A stretch of 34,020 nucleotides of DNA from Rusavskia elegans (GCA_011316305.1 SAUG01000204.1:1-34020); one strand, 5' to 3'; positions 19,982 through 33,953 are shown, counted from the stretch's first letter. Made by a program: numbers and translations. Notes: a model not told the origin generated them from the sequence alone.

Positions 19982-22900
19982 TAATAGTAACCTATATAGT
20001 TATCTATATATATACGCGTTAAGAAAATTTAAAGATAGTAATTAATTAGCTAAAGGTTTTACTCTTTATTTTTCTATAAAATAGTAGGTTCTACGCGAAT
20101 TTCCTATTTCTATCTTTACTTCTTCTATTCTACTTTTACTAGCTCCTTTTTAAGTTTAGCGAAGCTATTACTAGTCTACTTAACCTTTAATATAGGTTAT
20201 AGATAATTCCCTACTACTATTAAATAGGAACGTAATATTATATAATAAAGATAGTAGTATATAAAATAGTAGGCCGTTTATTAATAATCTAAAACTCTAG
20301 GTACTACCTAGTTCTATTTTTTATTACTATAAAGTCTACTATAGGCCTTTCTTCTACTATAGTACTATTAACGATCTATCTAGGCGGCTATTTCTTATTT
20401 AAATAGATAAAAAAGCCCGCTAGCTCTATAATAAGTCTCTAATAAAAGTTAAAATATACTAGTTTATAATCCGCTTTATATACCGGGGGGGACCTATTAT
20501 TCCTAATAGAATACTAGTTCCCTGCTTTTACTACCTAATTTAGATATCGAATATTAAAGTAATAGGTTTTCCTACTTCCTATTCGTTATTTTATATTTAT
20601 AATTAAAACCTAACTTATATACTTCCTAGTAATATTAGTAACAGTCCTTTTCTATTATATAATAATAGCCGATTTTTTATATCCTTATATCGCGTAAGTT
20701 AGATACTTATTCCTTTTTTCTTTCTATCGGAACTATCTAATAATACTTTTTACTAGTTAACTTTTTTTATAATTTCGAGGTCTAGTACTAAGTATTTCTA
20801 CCGGAACGTAATACGTCTATCTAACTATCTAAAATACCTTAAAGTAGGTCTAAAAAGTACTAGATAGAGGAAAAAAAAAAAGAAGCGGCTAAAGGTTATA
20901 AAATAATATTTAAAATAAAGAAAGCCTTAAATTAAGAATTTTAAGTAGTTCCGGCTACTACCTTTACTCTTTCTATTCCTTCTACCGAGGCCCCGAAAGT
21001 ATCTATTAGTATATACTACGGTACTAAATAGATTTTTATAGTTTTAGGACTATATCGTACCCCGTTTAAATTCTATATTAATTCTAGAATATAACTCTAG
21101 AGCTATATATTAAAGCTAATAGCTTAATTAGAACCTTTTTCTAGCGATAGATTAGTCCGGTATAGAAAGCCCTAGGGGCTTATTCTACCTATAATAGAAC
21201 TATAATCTAAACCTTCGATTTCGCTATCTATTTCTATTTTTCTTTTTATTATTATCCTATTCTATAGAATCGAAGATCGCTTCCTTAATAATAATATACT
21301 TTACTAGGTTAATACTCTATACCGACTACTAAGCGATAAATATCCTTTATTTCGTTTTACCGGTAATATATTAATTTTTACCTTTCCTATTAAAATTCCC
21401 TACTTAATAAATATAGCCCGATATAGAGGAGGACGTTTATATAAAAGGTTATAAACTATATCTCCGGTATAAATTAAAGATTCTATTTTTATAAACGGTA
21501 TTCGAACCCTATCTATTTCCGGTAGTAATTTAGGTACTAAATAGATTTTTTATATACCTTTAGATAATAGACCTAGACTTCTACTATAGCTATCTAATAC
21601 CTTACCGCGGTAATAACTATAGCCTATAGAATTATTACTACTATAATAACTACGGTTAGTACCGTCTATATTACCGCCGCTATAACTATAGCCTATAGAG
21701 TTTAAATAGGCTAATAAAATCCTTATAACGGCTTTTCGATACTTATATAATTATAGTAAGCTTTCTTTCTATTTCTATTTATTATTAGATTACTAATAGA
21801 TATTCTAGCTAGCTATTACCCCGACTTTCTATTTAATATTCGGAGCTTCGGCGAACTCGCTATATATTAGAAATTATTTAGTTCCTAGAAAGCTTCGTCT
21901 ACTCTATTCCTCCTACCTTTATACTATTTAATAATATTATAGTATAATAATCCTATTTACCCGGATTTTTATAATATTAATTAGCGCGCTTTCTTCGCTA
22001 GGGAGTCTATTCTACTTTCTTTTAATATTAGCCGTAGTAAAAAGGCTTTACTTAAATAACTTATAATAAAAGAATAAAACGACCTTTAGATCCGTACTAC
22101 TACTAATATCGATAATATTATTTTTACTCCTATAATTCTAGCGGTCTATTTCTATTTATTTTACTAGTATTTCTATCCGCTTTTCTATTAATATATTATA
22201 TAGAACCCGCGCTTTACGATCTATAGCTATAGTATTTATAAGCTTAAATAACTATATATTAGCTTTAGTTCTACCGACCGAAGGCGAAGCTTTAATATCT
22301 ATATATAATTCTCTAATATAATATAAATAGAATAGGATACTACCTATATAGATTATAATCTTTAATTAGGTTAAATAGATTTAATTATCTTTCCTACTAT
22401 TCGATTAACCTACCCTAAATATATATCCGCCTACTATTTTTAAAGTTTTAAAGCCGCCTATACTAGTATATCTACTAACTAGGAGCTATATTTCTTTAGA
22501 TTATTAGTTCCTATAAATATCTACTATTCTATCCCGGCTAACTACCTCGACCCTTTATAGGTAGAAGTAATAAGGCGCGCTAATACTATATAGGAGTTTA
22601 AAGGGCTTATCCTCGTCCTATCGGCCTATAACTTAAAAGCTAATATTATATATAATTCGCTATAGGAAGCCCGAGGTACTATAGAGTAGATACTAGCTTA
22701 CTAATATAATATATCTAAGAAGATCGTTTTTTCTAATAAGTCCTACCTCGATTTCGGCTTTGACGATTTTATTAAAACTTATAGTAGAGCTCCCTATTCT
22801 AGTATTACCCTGTTTTATAATATATACTGCCTCTAAGCTTAAAAGGATTATTTCTAGAATCTAGATAAAAGGCCTATAGGCTTTAAAGTATCGACCTATC

Positions 22901-25510
22901 TATTCTATTTTATTCGAAACCTCGGCTCTATATCTATAGAGCTAATTATATCTAACTTTTTCTATTATAAAAGTCTTATAGCTTACTATAAATCCTATAA
23001 TACTATTAAAGATCTTTTAGTTATACTATTTAAAGATATCTATCCTTTTAGTAGTTACGAATTTAAAGCCCTCGCTTTTAAATAAACTAAATAGGATAAT
23101 TAGGCCGCGAATAACCTAATTTATAATAGGTAATACGCTGTAGCGCGCTTCTAATAATATACTAATAGCTTTAAAGATTATCTAGATCTACCTTTTAGCT
23201 AACCTTTTTCCTATAATTACTAGGTTTAAGCCTTCTTATATATTAAAGGCCGTCTTAACGAATACTTTAAGTAGATATATAAAAAGGATATCTATTATAG
23301 AGTATAAAATAAGTACCGGGTTAGCTTTACTCTTTTCCGAATATTAAATTTAAATTAATAGCCGGATATAGCTTTTATTCGGCTATTATATCTCCTATCT
23401 AATATATTATAGAACCCTTTATTTAGGCCGGGTCTAATATAGCCCTAGAACTACGTTTCTAACTTTCCTATAGAGTTCTATTAACTATATACCCTTATCT
23501 CTATCCGGGATATTATCGCCTTTATCTCGATCTTTCTAAATATTTAACTTCTCCTTTTTAAAGTATTAGCGGTATAACCCGTACCGGTAGCCGGTCTATT
23601 CCTAGTTTTATAGGAAAAATAAAGAACTAATAGGAATATACTTTATATCGCTATTAATATTATACGTCTTACTATAGGGGGAACTAAACCGGTATAATAT
23701 CCTTCCTTTATAAGAAAGGAATAGTAGACGGAATAGGTACGTATAGTCTCTATTTTAGAAGAGGATAATATAAAAATAGATACCGACCCTATTTATATAA
23801 CTAGACTTAATTTATAATACTAAACGATAATAGACCGGTATAGTATTATCTTTTATCTTCCGGATATAATCCTTTAATAGGGTATTTTTTCTTTCGATAT
23901 TCGAATTATTTACTAATTAGGTATTAGAAACGGGCTTTAGTAGAAATTTAAGGGTATACGTAATATTACTAGGATTTATATAAAGTAAAACCGGTTCCTT
24001 ACTTTTTTCTAAACCCGCCTTCGCTCCTAGGTAGATAAAATTTAGATAGTACCTTCCTTTAATTATACTGCCTTACTTTAGCGTTATTACTATAAATCTA
24101 TTTAATTTACTATATACCTTATATTTATCGACTATAATAAATATATTATCTATAAACTAGTTAACCGGATAGTAGATAATATAGTCGATACCGAATAGTA
24201 GGCCGAGGAAATTATAAGAGTACCTAAACTATAAACACTAAAGTAATAGTTCTATATACTTTAGTTTAATAAGGAATAAAACTACTAGTATAGAATTCTT
24301 ATAGTCTAGGTCCGGAAAGAGACTCGAAAGCTATATCTAGAATGCTTAATTAAATAGGAATAGTTAGGCCTTAAGCTATTAATTTTCCCTGCTATATAAT
24401 AATTTCTAGGAAGGATATTTTCTCGTATTATCCTCGCTCGCTAGTCTTCTAAATCTAATAATTCCTACTTTAGCTAGTATTTTAAATCCGGTTTATAAAA
24501 AGATCGGCTATAGGCCCTTTTCGCGTAGGATAACTATAAAGATTACTAGGAACGGAAGTAGGAGTATATATCTTTCTAAGTCTTAATCCGTAAACTTTAT
24601 AAATACTTTATTAATACCGGAAGTACTAAATATAGTTTAACTTTTTTATAATAGATATTTTATATTATTTCTACTATCCTATATACTATTTTTTAGTTTA
24701 ACTATAACGATCTAGCTATAATAATCTCCGCGAAATAAGTATATAATATAGGGAGAGCCTAAGAAATCCGAAGCTTTTCTAGAATAGCTTAGACCGGATA
24801 GTACTTAGCTAGGATTCTAGTTAACTAGGCTAATAATATAGAACGTATATAATATAGTAATAGAAAGAGCTAGAAAAAACTTAGTAATATTATTAGAACC
24901 GGCAGTCTAGAAACTACCTTATAGAATATCCTAGGATAGGTCTTCCTATTTAAGCCGTATCTATTTAATAATTATAGTACCCTTAATATACTAGATCTAA
25001 TATTTTCCGATTATTTCTATATTTTCTACTAGAAACTAGATTAGCTAGCTATTATAGTAGAGGTTTAAAAGGCGAGGTTTAATAATAACGATAATCCAGC
25101 CGATAATTTTAAACTTTTTAACTATAACGGAAGTAAGAATTAGACCTAGCTTAGTTATAATAGATTACTAGATTATAGTCCGCGGTAAATAACTAGTGCT
25201 AATATTAATAATATAATTCTAGAACTATACCTATTAATAATATAATCCTAGAACTATATCCTTTAGATCTAGCGGTTTACTAAATACTCCGACGTAAGAA
25301 GATCTAACTAGGTTAAAAGAAAATAACCTTTACTAATAGAGAGAAGTATTAAAATAGGTTACCTATAGATATAGGTATAAAGTATTTTTATATTATCCTA
25401 CTATTTATCTATTTAACTAATAACTACAGATTTTATAAATTCGGAAACCGATACTTTTTACTAGATATATATAGACTATAGTTTATTCCGGATAAGCTTT
25501 TCTTTTAATT

Positions 25511-25584
25511 CTATAAAAGCTGGATATAATCCTAGAATAACTAAAGCCTTAATACTATAAAGGCTGGATATAATCCTAGAATAA
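25511..25584 (+). repeat. 44-bp tandem duplication
   Basis: The 30 bases starting CTATAAAAGCTGGATATAAT at 25511 return at 25555 with one transition, a spacing of 44. This lies between the unidentified coding relic and the helicase relic. Confidence 0.8.
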
Positions 25585-28500
25585 TAAAAAAGCGCTAGTC
25601 CTAATATATTTACTATATATTATATATTTAATATACTTTTTTAGTAAAATAGTTTATTTTTATTTTATTCTACTATCTGTTTTCGCTTTAGAAATAAAAC
25701 CTATTAAATATCTACGCGTTACTCGCGTCTATTAGCGTATTATTCGGCTATTATTAATATATAAATACTCTTTATTTTCTATCTTACTTTTCTTCTTTTT
25801 ATATATTATATTTAGTACTACCTACTTATATATTTCTGTTTTTTTTTCGATTATAACCTTATTAGTATATTCTTCTATTTTTTAATATAGTTCTAGAATT
25901 ACGATCTGCTCTATAATATTAGATATAAACTATATTTTATAGCTTCCGAGTACTCGAATTACTATATTTAATACTAACCCTATTACGGCTTTCGGTTAAT
26001 TTACTTTAATTTAGTTATAGCGAGTTATTATCCTAGGATTATATCTAGCTTTTATTACTTATTATTCTAGGATTACGTCTAGCCCTAATTATACTAATTT
26101 ATTCCGATAGTCTATATTTTCGACCCCTAAAACTATATAGTCCTTTTCCTTTTTCTAGGTACGATTACCCTACAGTCTCTAAAATATCCTTTTTAAGGTA
26201 TCTAGTTTATACTAGAATATAGTCCTAGATCTATATAGTATTATTAAAGGAAAAGAAAAGAATACGGACTATATAAGCTAGGCTATTAATACCTGCTAGA
26301 CCTAGGAAAACTACTACTTTAAATCTATTAATAAACGTAAGCCTAGCTTTAGCCGGACTACTACTACCTAAAGATCTACTATAGTTTTTCGACGGTATTT
26401 AGGTTATCCCTTCTAAAGAAGGCGGACTAAATCTCGTAGGTAATAATATTTCGCTATACGGGTATCTCGGCCTCGCTAATACTAGCGAACTAAGGGAGCT
26501 CTATAGCTATTTAAGCGTACTACTAGATAGACTTACTACTATCGTTAAAGAAGGATACTAAAAAGAGTAAATAGGAAAGGAGCTGGCGAAGATATAGATT
26601 AAAGTTAGTAAACTATTTAGCTATATTTCCTAGTAGAACGAGATCGATATTAGCGGTTTTAATCCTACTTCCTATATATAGTTATTACCTATTAAAGGGA
26701 GTATTTTTTATATAATCTATCGACCTTTCCTATACTAGATTAAGATACTATATAATATCCTAACGAGTAGCCGAAGCCTAGATATTTTAATACGTATTCC
26801 CGAAGGCAATCCGGTTTACCGGAATAAAAAGTACTTCTACTAGGCTTACGCCTCCGAAAATTAGTATCGAGTCTATTACCTAGTTAAAAACTAGTTTAAA
26901 AAGTCGACTAAAAAGGCGGTACGTTTAGGAAGTTATATAGGTACCTCTAAATTCTAGACTAATAAAGCTATACTAGTATATTACTATACTACTCCGGATA
27001 CTAATCCCTATACATCCGATTCTAAGCTAGAAAAACCCCCGGTACTAACCTTTTTTAAACCTATAGAATTTAATTAGATCGAAGATCTAGACTAGATATA
27101 TAAAATTAAAGAGAAACTAAAAGCTAATTATATATTACCGGATATTAATTATAAAGTAGTAGAAAAAAAACTACTAGCTTAATTTAAAAAAAAGATCGAT
27201 AAACTAGTCTCGGTTTATACTATATATAAATTAAATAATAGCCGGTAGAATCCCTATCCGCCCCTATTATATACCGAATAAATAGCTACGATTAAAAGTT
27301 TATACGATTTTAAGCGTATACTAGTCTAGTTCCCCCCTAATACGATAGTCGAATAGATAGTTATAATAACTTAAAAGAAGGAAGCTAGGGTAAAAACTAC
27401 CTAAAAGGACTAGTAAGAATTAACGGAGTAAGTATTTACCTATAAAGTAGCCTATTTAGCTAATATTATAGTAGAAACCGATATAGTAGTAGACGACTAA
27501 TAAGCCTAATAAACAGTCGAAAATATCTAAAAGTATATTAGTACTATTAATACTATCCTTCCTTTATATAAAGAGTCCTATAAGGCTTTATAGTTAGATC
27601 CCGAACTACCCCGCGTCCTAGATATCTATCCGGCTAATTATTTCTACTTTAATAAATATCCTAGAGCAATATAATATTTTAAACTATATTAGATATAATT
27701 TCTATATTAGGTATTAATTATAGAGTCTATATTTAGGGGTCTGCTATTAGCCGACGAAATAGGTTTAGAAAAAACTATTTAGGCGCTCTATTTAGTAGTA
27801 TAGTATACTATTAAATACGGTAGTAAACTACTAAACTTTCTATTATTCTATTTCTACTAATATAGCTTTAGCCGATATAAAAATAGTAATAGCGGGCCTA
27901 GGCTTTATAAAACCTAAACCCGCCCCTTTATTTAAAACTAAGGAACTAACGTTAACGTTAATCTAGGACTATATTAATACCCCTTCGTCTATTATAAAGG
28001 CGCCGCCGTTAATATTAACCTAGGACTATATCTAATTTATAGAATTTAAAAATTAAAAACTAACCGAATCGTATACGGATAAGTTAGCTTTTATAACCCT
28101 CCCTTATAATCTAGTTAATACGGATTCGGATACTTTAGATTTAAACTCGGTATCTAATTCCTTTTTTAACTATCGAAGATTACTTATACTATAGTATAAA
28201 GGTATACTATAATATAAGAAATTACCTTGCCGTATCTCTACTATAGATCTAAATAAGAAGGTTTTAGTACTTACGGAAATATACGATAAATATAAATATA
28301 AATCTAATTTAGTTATCGCCCCTTTATCTAGGTTTATTATATAGAAATAGGCGAAAGCTAACTTTCCCGCTTTAAAAATTAGATTTTAGTAAAGAAATAA
28401 AGCGTCGGCTAAATTTAAAGATCGCCCTAATATCTTTAGAACTACTAACCTAGCCTTTATAAAGTTTCTAAATAATATCTCTAATATTCTATAAGTACTT

Positions 28501-28647
28501 TTTATAGTAGTAGTTATAACGTATACTATTTTATATCTAAAATCTATTTATCTAGAAGGTCCTATAGAGCGGCGCCGAGCTAAATAAGCTAAGAAAATTA
28601 AATAAGCTAAAGATACTAAAATAAATATTACTAAAAATACTAATAAA

Positions 28648-29030
28648 GAAGTTACCTAGAACGCTAATAAAAATATCGACGCGGACGATTATTAAATAGA
28701 TATTAAAAGGGATATTAAAAAAGAAAGTACTATCTTTACCGATAAAGAAGTTACCTAGAATACTAATAAAAATATCGATAAAGATAATTATCGAATAGAT
28801 ATTAAAAGAGATATTAAAAAAGAAGGTACTATCCTTACTAATAAAGAAGTTACCTAGAATACTAATAAGAACGTCGATAAAGATAACTATAGAATAGATA
28901 TTAAAGAGGATATCGAAAAAGAAAGTACTATCTTTACCGAAAAAGAAGTCGCTAATAATACTAAATAAATTATCGATAAAGATAACTATAAAATAAATAA
29001 CGAAGAGGAAATAGAAAATATTAGTATATA
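28648..29030 (+). repeat. 99-bp tandem repeats inside the helicase relic
   Basis: The segment starting GAAGTTACCTAGAA begins at 28648, 28747 and 28846, and a diverged fourth copy starts GAAGTC at 28945, each exactly 99 bases apart. One unit is 33 codons, rich in charged residues (NKNIDKDNY.IDIKRDIKKE). The units are in the same frame as helicase motif II, which follows at 29074. A stop sits at the same place in the first three units, as expected if a Trp or Gln codon was hit by RIP in each. Confidence 0.9.
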
Positions 29031-30779
29031 TTAATAAAGCTGGATTCCTAGGATATTTAGCCGAGTTATCTGCGACGAAGTATAGAAAATTAAAGATTTA
29101 ATAACCCGGTTTAACCGAGCCTTACGGTTATTATAGCCTCGTTCAGTAATAATATTAATAGGTACCCCGATATTAAATACGGTAGAAAATCTAAACGGCC
29201 TTTTATAGGCTATATAGAATCCTATTTAGGAGTCGGATAATATACTATATTATAGTATTAATAAATATTCCGAAGCTTGAAAGGAGATAGAATTATACTA
29301 GTAGAAAGGTAAATAGTTCTAGAACTATATTAAATACTTTTACTAGCTTTTAAATCTAGTTATCTTTACCTGATTTATTCGGATAAAAGATTTCTAGAAC
29401 TAAATAGAAGTCGATACTATATATAGTATTATTCCTCCTATTCTAATACTATTAAGTCTACGACGCTATAGAAATAGTATTATTAAAGTTAATAGGAAGG
29501 ATATTAGAATTAGTAAGTCTATATTTAATAGTAAGTCGTTAACCGTCGAATTAGGTTTTATATAAAATAATAGTAATTAATAGGTCTTTATTTATTAGAA
29601 AGTAAATCCCCGCGCCGCTTTATTTCCTTTAACTTTACTCTAACTAGTATCTTATATATTACTTTCTACCGGTTTTACTAGCGGCTTCGGTAACTAGTTA
29701 GAAAATAAAACCGGCCGATATAATTACGGGATTTATAGGCGCTTTTACTATTTAGCTTTAAATCCCGCGCTTAAAACCCTTTATTTATAGGTCGGGTAGT
29801 CTAAACTTACTATTTCCGCCTTCGATAAAACCTACTATAAATATAATAACTATAAAGTAAATTTCTACTTATAATATACCCGACTATATTTATTATTTCC
29901 GAACTATTATTATTATAGGGATTTAGCGAAATATATATATATATACGCTCCGAAGCTTTATACGCTAGCCGGTTTTATCTATTAAATCTATAACGTTAAT
30001 TAATATAAACTTCTAATATTCTATAACTAGCCGACTATTTAATAGAATACGGAAATATTACTATATACGCTCGGTATTAAAGTTCTCTCGATATAGTCTG
30101 CCTATAGTACGATAGTAAAGGACAAGTACGTAGAAGCCTTTATTAAAAAAGATAATATTAAAGAGGTTTAGGCTATATATATATTAACTAGAATTATAGC
30201 GACTGCCGTAAATCTATAGGGGGGTAGCTATTCTAACGTACTTTTTTTAGATATCTTTAATAATATTTAGATTTTAATTTAAACCGGCGCTCGTATTATA
30301 AAGATAGGCTAAAAATTCCTCTATAATTTCTATATCCTTATAGTAGATAGTATCTATAACTAGGCTATCTAAATAAACTAGGCCTTAAAAATACGCCCGA
30401 TTATCGCTAGATAGGTAGGGATTATATATCCGACCTATAAAGAATATATAAATTTCCGGGAATTATATTCTAGATTTAAAAGAGAATATAATACTATTAC
30501 TACTCTAAGGATTATAGCGATTATAGCTATAAAACTCTATACTAACCTTTTTAGCTAGCGTTTTTCCCGCGAAAATTAAAATAATCTAGAAAATTATACT
30601 ATAAAAAATATCCTTCTTACTAAAAAAGAGTTTTATAAATATTATAATATCTCCCTACTTAATCCTCGCTTTAAATATATTAGAAAACCTTTTAAAGAAT
30701 ATAGTAAGCCTTCGAAATACTCTTTCTAAACTTTAACTATAGATAATCCTTTTTTATCTAATTTTATTAAAAATCTATA

Positions 30780-31320
30780 GTTTCTATAGCGTAGTAAAAG
30801 TTATTCCTCTATTCCTCGCTCCCCTAATACTAAAAGATAAAAATTAAGCGAATTAAAGGTAAATTCTAGTAAATATAGTTTTATATAGTCCTAGGACTAC
30901 GTCGATACTAATCTTCTTTCTAGAAGACGAATTATTAGATAATATAGCTTTAAATCCTATATAGCCGGGAAGGCTCGATTTAAATCGCTCCCCTATTCCT
31001 TATTTTCCTAATATTAAGAAATAAAAATTAAGCGAGTCGATATTAAATTTAGGTAAATATAGTTTTTATATAGTTCTAGGACTATATCGATACTAATCTT
31101 TTCTTTAGATAATAAATTATCCTATATTATAGCTATAGATTCTGCGTAGTTTCTATAGTATAGTAAAAGTTACTCCTTTATTCTTTATAAGCCCGACGTT
31201 AAAAGATAAAAATTAAGCGAATCGATTAAAAACTTTAGTAAATATAGTTTTATATAGTCTTAGGACTACGTTAATATTAATCTTCTTTCTAGAATTTAAA
31301 ATATCCGATAATATAGTTCC
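30780..31320 (+). repeat. ~184-bp repeats, three copies, near the helicase 3' end
   Basis: The block AATTAAGCGA followed by AAATATAGTTTT and a TAG(T/C)C(C/T)TAGGACTA motif recurs with anchors at 30842, 31026 and 31210, exactly 184 bases apart. Divergence is mostly C/T. The copies lie in or just past the C-terminal coding part of the helicase relic. As 184 is not a multiple of three, either the frame changes between copies or they are noncoding. Confidence 0.85.
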
Positions 31321-31600
31321 GAATCCTATAAAAATAGTAGTCCTTACTTTTTTAAACCCCGAATCTAAAAAATATCTACGGTCTCTTTAGTTTTTAAATA
31401 CTTTAAAGGACCTTTAGTTTTAACTAGTTCTAGCCCGCTCTTAGTTTTAACCGGCTTTAGCCCTAACCTCTAGGATAGTAAGATTAAAGAAGATATATAA
31501 TAGAAAATCTAGATAGTTTATTTCTAAAACGGATTTATAGGATAAAATAGTCCTAGGACTATATAAAGTTCCCCTATCGGTATTAATATCCTAAAATTCC

Positions 31601-33953
31601 GAATAATATAATATTTTCCCTTTCTCTATCTACCTAATAGTTTTAAAAGTAGATATTTAAAATTATATATTTTAGCTCTTAATTAGTTATTCTAATACTT
31701 ACTATAATTAGTATACCTAATACTATTATACTACTGGTTATTATATATATATTATACTAGTTATTTTCTGTCTACTTTATACTATTATTTTTATCCCTTT
31801 TAGTAGATATTCCGTATTTATCTACTCTACGCCGGTACCTTTATATTAACTCTAACTACTAATAAATATATAGTCGATATAGGTTATATAATACTTAATT
31901 AGTAAATAGCGAATTATTATTTAAAGTTTAGCCGGTAGCAGTACCTACTATCCTCTTTTTACTATTAATTTTACCCTCTTAAAATATATCGCTACTATTA
32001 ATTTCTTATCTATTCTAGCGATTTCGTTTATAATACTAGTAAGTAATATAGAACGGCTATATAAGCTAACTATATCGAAATAGATAAAAGCGGTATATTA
32101 GAAAGCCGGTATAACTCTATATATTTCTATAGCAGAGTAACGTCGTATTAATAGGGCTATCGAATTAGAGGAATAGACCGATAAAATCTATACCGCCGAA
32201 GAATAGAAAAAATAGAATTATAAAAAGAAATAAATTAAGGAGTAATAGAAAAGAAAAAACCGCTAATATATAGGACTACCGGTTATAATAGTCTCTAAGC
32301 TAGCGGCTAGTTAATCTAGTCTAAGCTAGTAGTATAAAGGGAATATATAAAATAAAGAAAGTAAGATAGTAAATAGGCCGAATACCTTTCTATTAAAAAA
32401 TATAACCGGTAGTTATAATACTATTATCGACCTTTTTAATAATAAAACGGATACGGATAATAGTAATAGGGTTAAACTTATTTCGATAAATATAAGTAAG
32501 TCTATAGAGCTACTAGCTTAATATAAAGACTTTTAAAAGGTAGATTTACTAAACGAGTTTCCGGTAGAAGGCTTTCCCGGACCGCTATTATTATTATTCG
32601 ACTCTTTACTATTATTTTAAAAGCTATTTAGGCGTTATAGTAGTAGTAGATATAGTTTAATACTATCTCCTATACTCGCCCCTAGTTTAAACTTATAGTA
32701 GAGAGTTAGCGGTAAACTCGTCTAGGTCCCTACTTTATTTCTCTATAAATTCTATTTTCCTTCCTTTCGCCGTACTAGGTAAAGGACGCTTAACCGGCGA
32801 TCTAGCTTTACTTTTCGGCGCCTAGAGACGTATAGAAGTATACTAGAACCTAATAAGAATTATATCTAGGTAAATAATCTTAATCTACTTATTAGTAATA
32901 GCTAAATCGACCGGAAGTTAGCCGATATATCGTTTCTAGTACTTAGATATTATAGTAGTAGTAGACGTTACTTAACGCCGTTCCCGGTATTTACTTCTAG
33001 TTTAAACTTATAGTAGAAAGTTAGTAGTAAATTTATCTAGGTCCCTGCTTCGTTTCCTTATAAATTCTATCTTCCTTCCTTTTACCGTACCGGGTAAAGG
33101 ACGCCTAACCGGTAATCTAGCTTTATTTTTTAGTATTTAAAGACGTATAGAAATCTACTAGAACCTAATAAAAATTATATCTAGATAAATAATCTTAATC
33201 TACTTATTAGTAATAGCTAAATTAATCGGAAGTTAGCTAATACTTTATCCCCGATAAATATAGAAGCTCTAGCTACCGTTTTTCTATTTCCGCCTATAAT
33301 AACGGATATTACTTTACTAATTTAAAGGAAGGTTAGACTAGTCGAAAGCGCTTTATAAATAGTAGTAGCTTTTACTATATAAAATTGCCTATAGTTATTA
33401 TTACCGATATAGTACTTTTTTTATTATAGATAGTAGCCAGGATTTTATTAATACTAATAGGCGAATTCTAGGAGTTATATTTTTATTATATATAAATCTA
33501 AATATCTATAGATACCGAGGATTTAATAGTCGCTAGAATAAAAGTATTTATTAAGATACCGACTAATAGTAATAACCGCCGGTAATTTACTTCTATTTCC
33601 TTCTATTATAAATTTTTATTCTTCTAACACTCTTCTTATTATTTATATTATATATCCAGATATAACGATTATAGCTATCTAAACCCCTACCTTATACTAA
33701 ATTAAATAACTATTATAGTAATATTTCCTTAATTACCTATTATTTTCTATCTTTACTAAAGCTTCTACTATATATTTATCTAAATTACTAGTTTAGTCGT
33801 TAGGCTCGACCCTATTAATTTATCTCTAATTACTATACTTATTAGCGTTATTATTATTAAATCCGTTTCTATTAATATTAATACTTTAGTACTTATCTAC
33901 TTTCTTCCTTTTTCTATCTACTGCTTTACTATCTACTTTATAGTACTTCTAGA
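31601..33953. repeat. telomere-associated repeat region
   Basis: RIP-degraded DNA between the helicase relic and the telomere. A tandem 315-bp duplication lies at 32635-33250. At ~32110-32290 the plus strand has a stretch encoding a Lys/Glu-rich helix-like peptide broken by stops, of unknown origin. No intact gene is present. Position and composition fit a telomere-associated sequence. Confidence 0.6.
32635..33250 (+). repeat. 315-bp tandem duplication
   Basis: Copy 1 starts at 32635 (TTATAGTAGTAGTAGA) and copy 2 at 32950. Shared anchors such as TAGTTTAAACTTATAGTA (32683 and 32998) are exactly 315 bases apart. The copies stay alignable to their ends with mainly C/T and G/A differences, so the duplication preceded at least some of the RIP. 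Confidence 0.9.

Larger units (their letters stand above)
19681..26150 (+). mobile_element. subtelomeric unit, proximal half with unidentified coding relic
   Basis: This AT-rich, RIP-mutated block has almost no CA/TG. Between ~22400 and 25300 the plus strand shows pieces of a large protein broken mainly by TAG/TAA at expected Trp, Gln or Arg positions. Examples are EFKGLILVLSAYNLKANII (~22590-22650) and SYLDFGFDDFIKTYSRAPYS (~22740-22800). I do not recognise the product. It is on the same strand as the helicase relic that follows and may be a second gene of the same subtelomeric element. Short local duplications occur at 19929-19981 and 25511-25584. No intact gene is present. Confidence 0.5.
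26160..31600 (+). pseudogene. SNF2-family helicase relic, telomere-proximal
   Basis: A RIP-destroyed gene for a superfamily-2 ATPase of SNF2 type, transcribed toward the telomere. Motif I is legible at 27750-27788: ADEIGLEKTI-stop-AL (family: ADEMGLGKTIQAL). Motif II is at 29065-29094: VICDEV, stop, KIK (family: DEAH/DExx). Motif III is at ~29149-29185: ILIGTPILNTVENL. Motif V is near 30190-30240 (TSRIIATAVNL) and motif VI at 30288-30311: ARIIKIG-stop (family: GRxxRIGQ). Motifs II, III and VI share one frame over 1.2 kb; motif I is in another frame, so an indel or intron lies between 27790 and 28648. The 5' part (26160-27700) has legible but unassigned sequence. Stops replace Trp and Gln, as RIP predicts. 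Fungal chromosome ends often carry helicase genes, mostly RecQ type; this one looks like SNF2. Confidence 0.75.
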
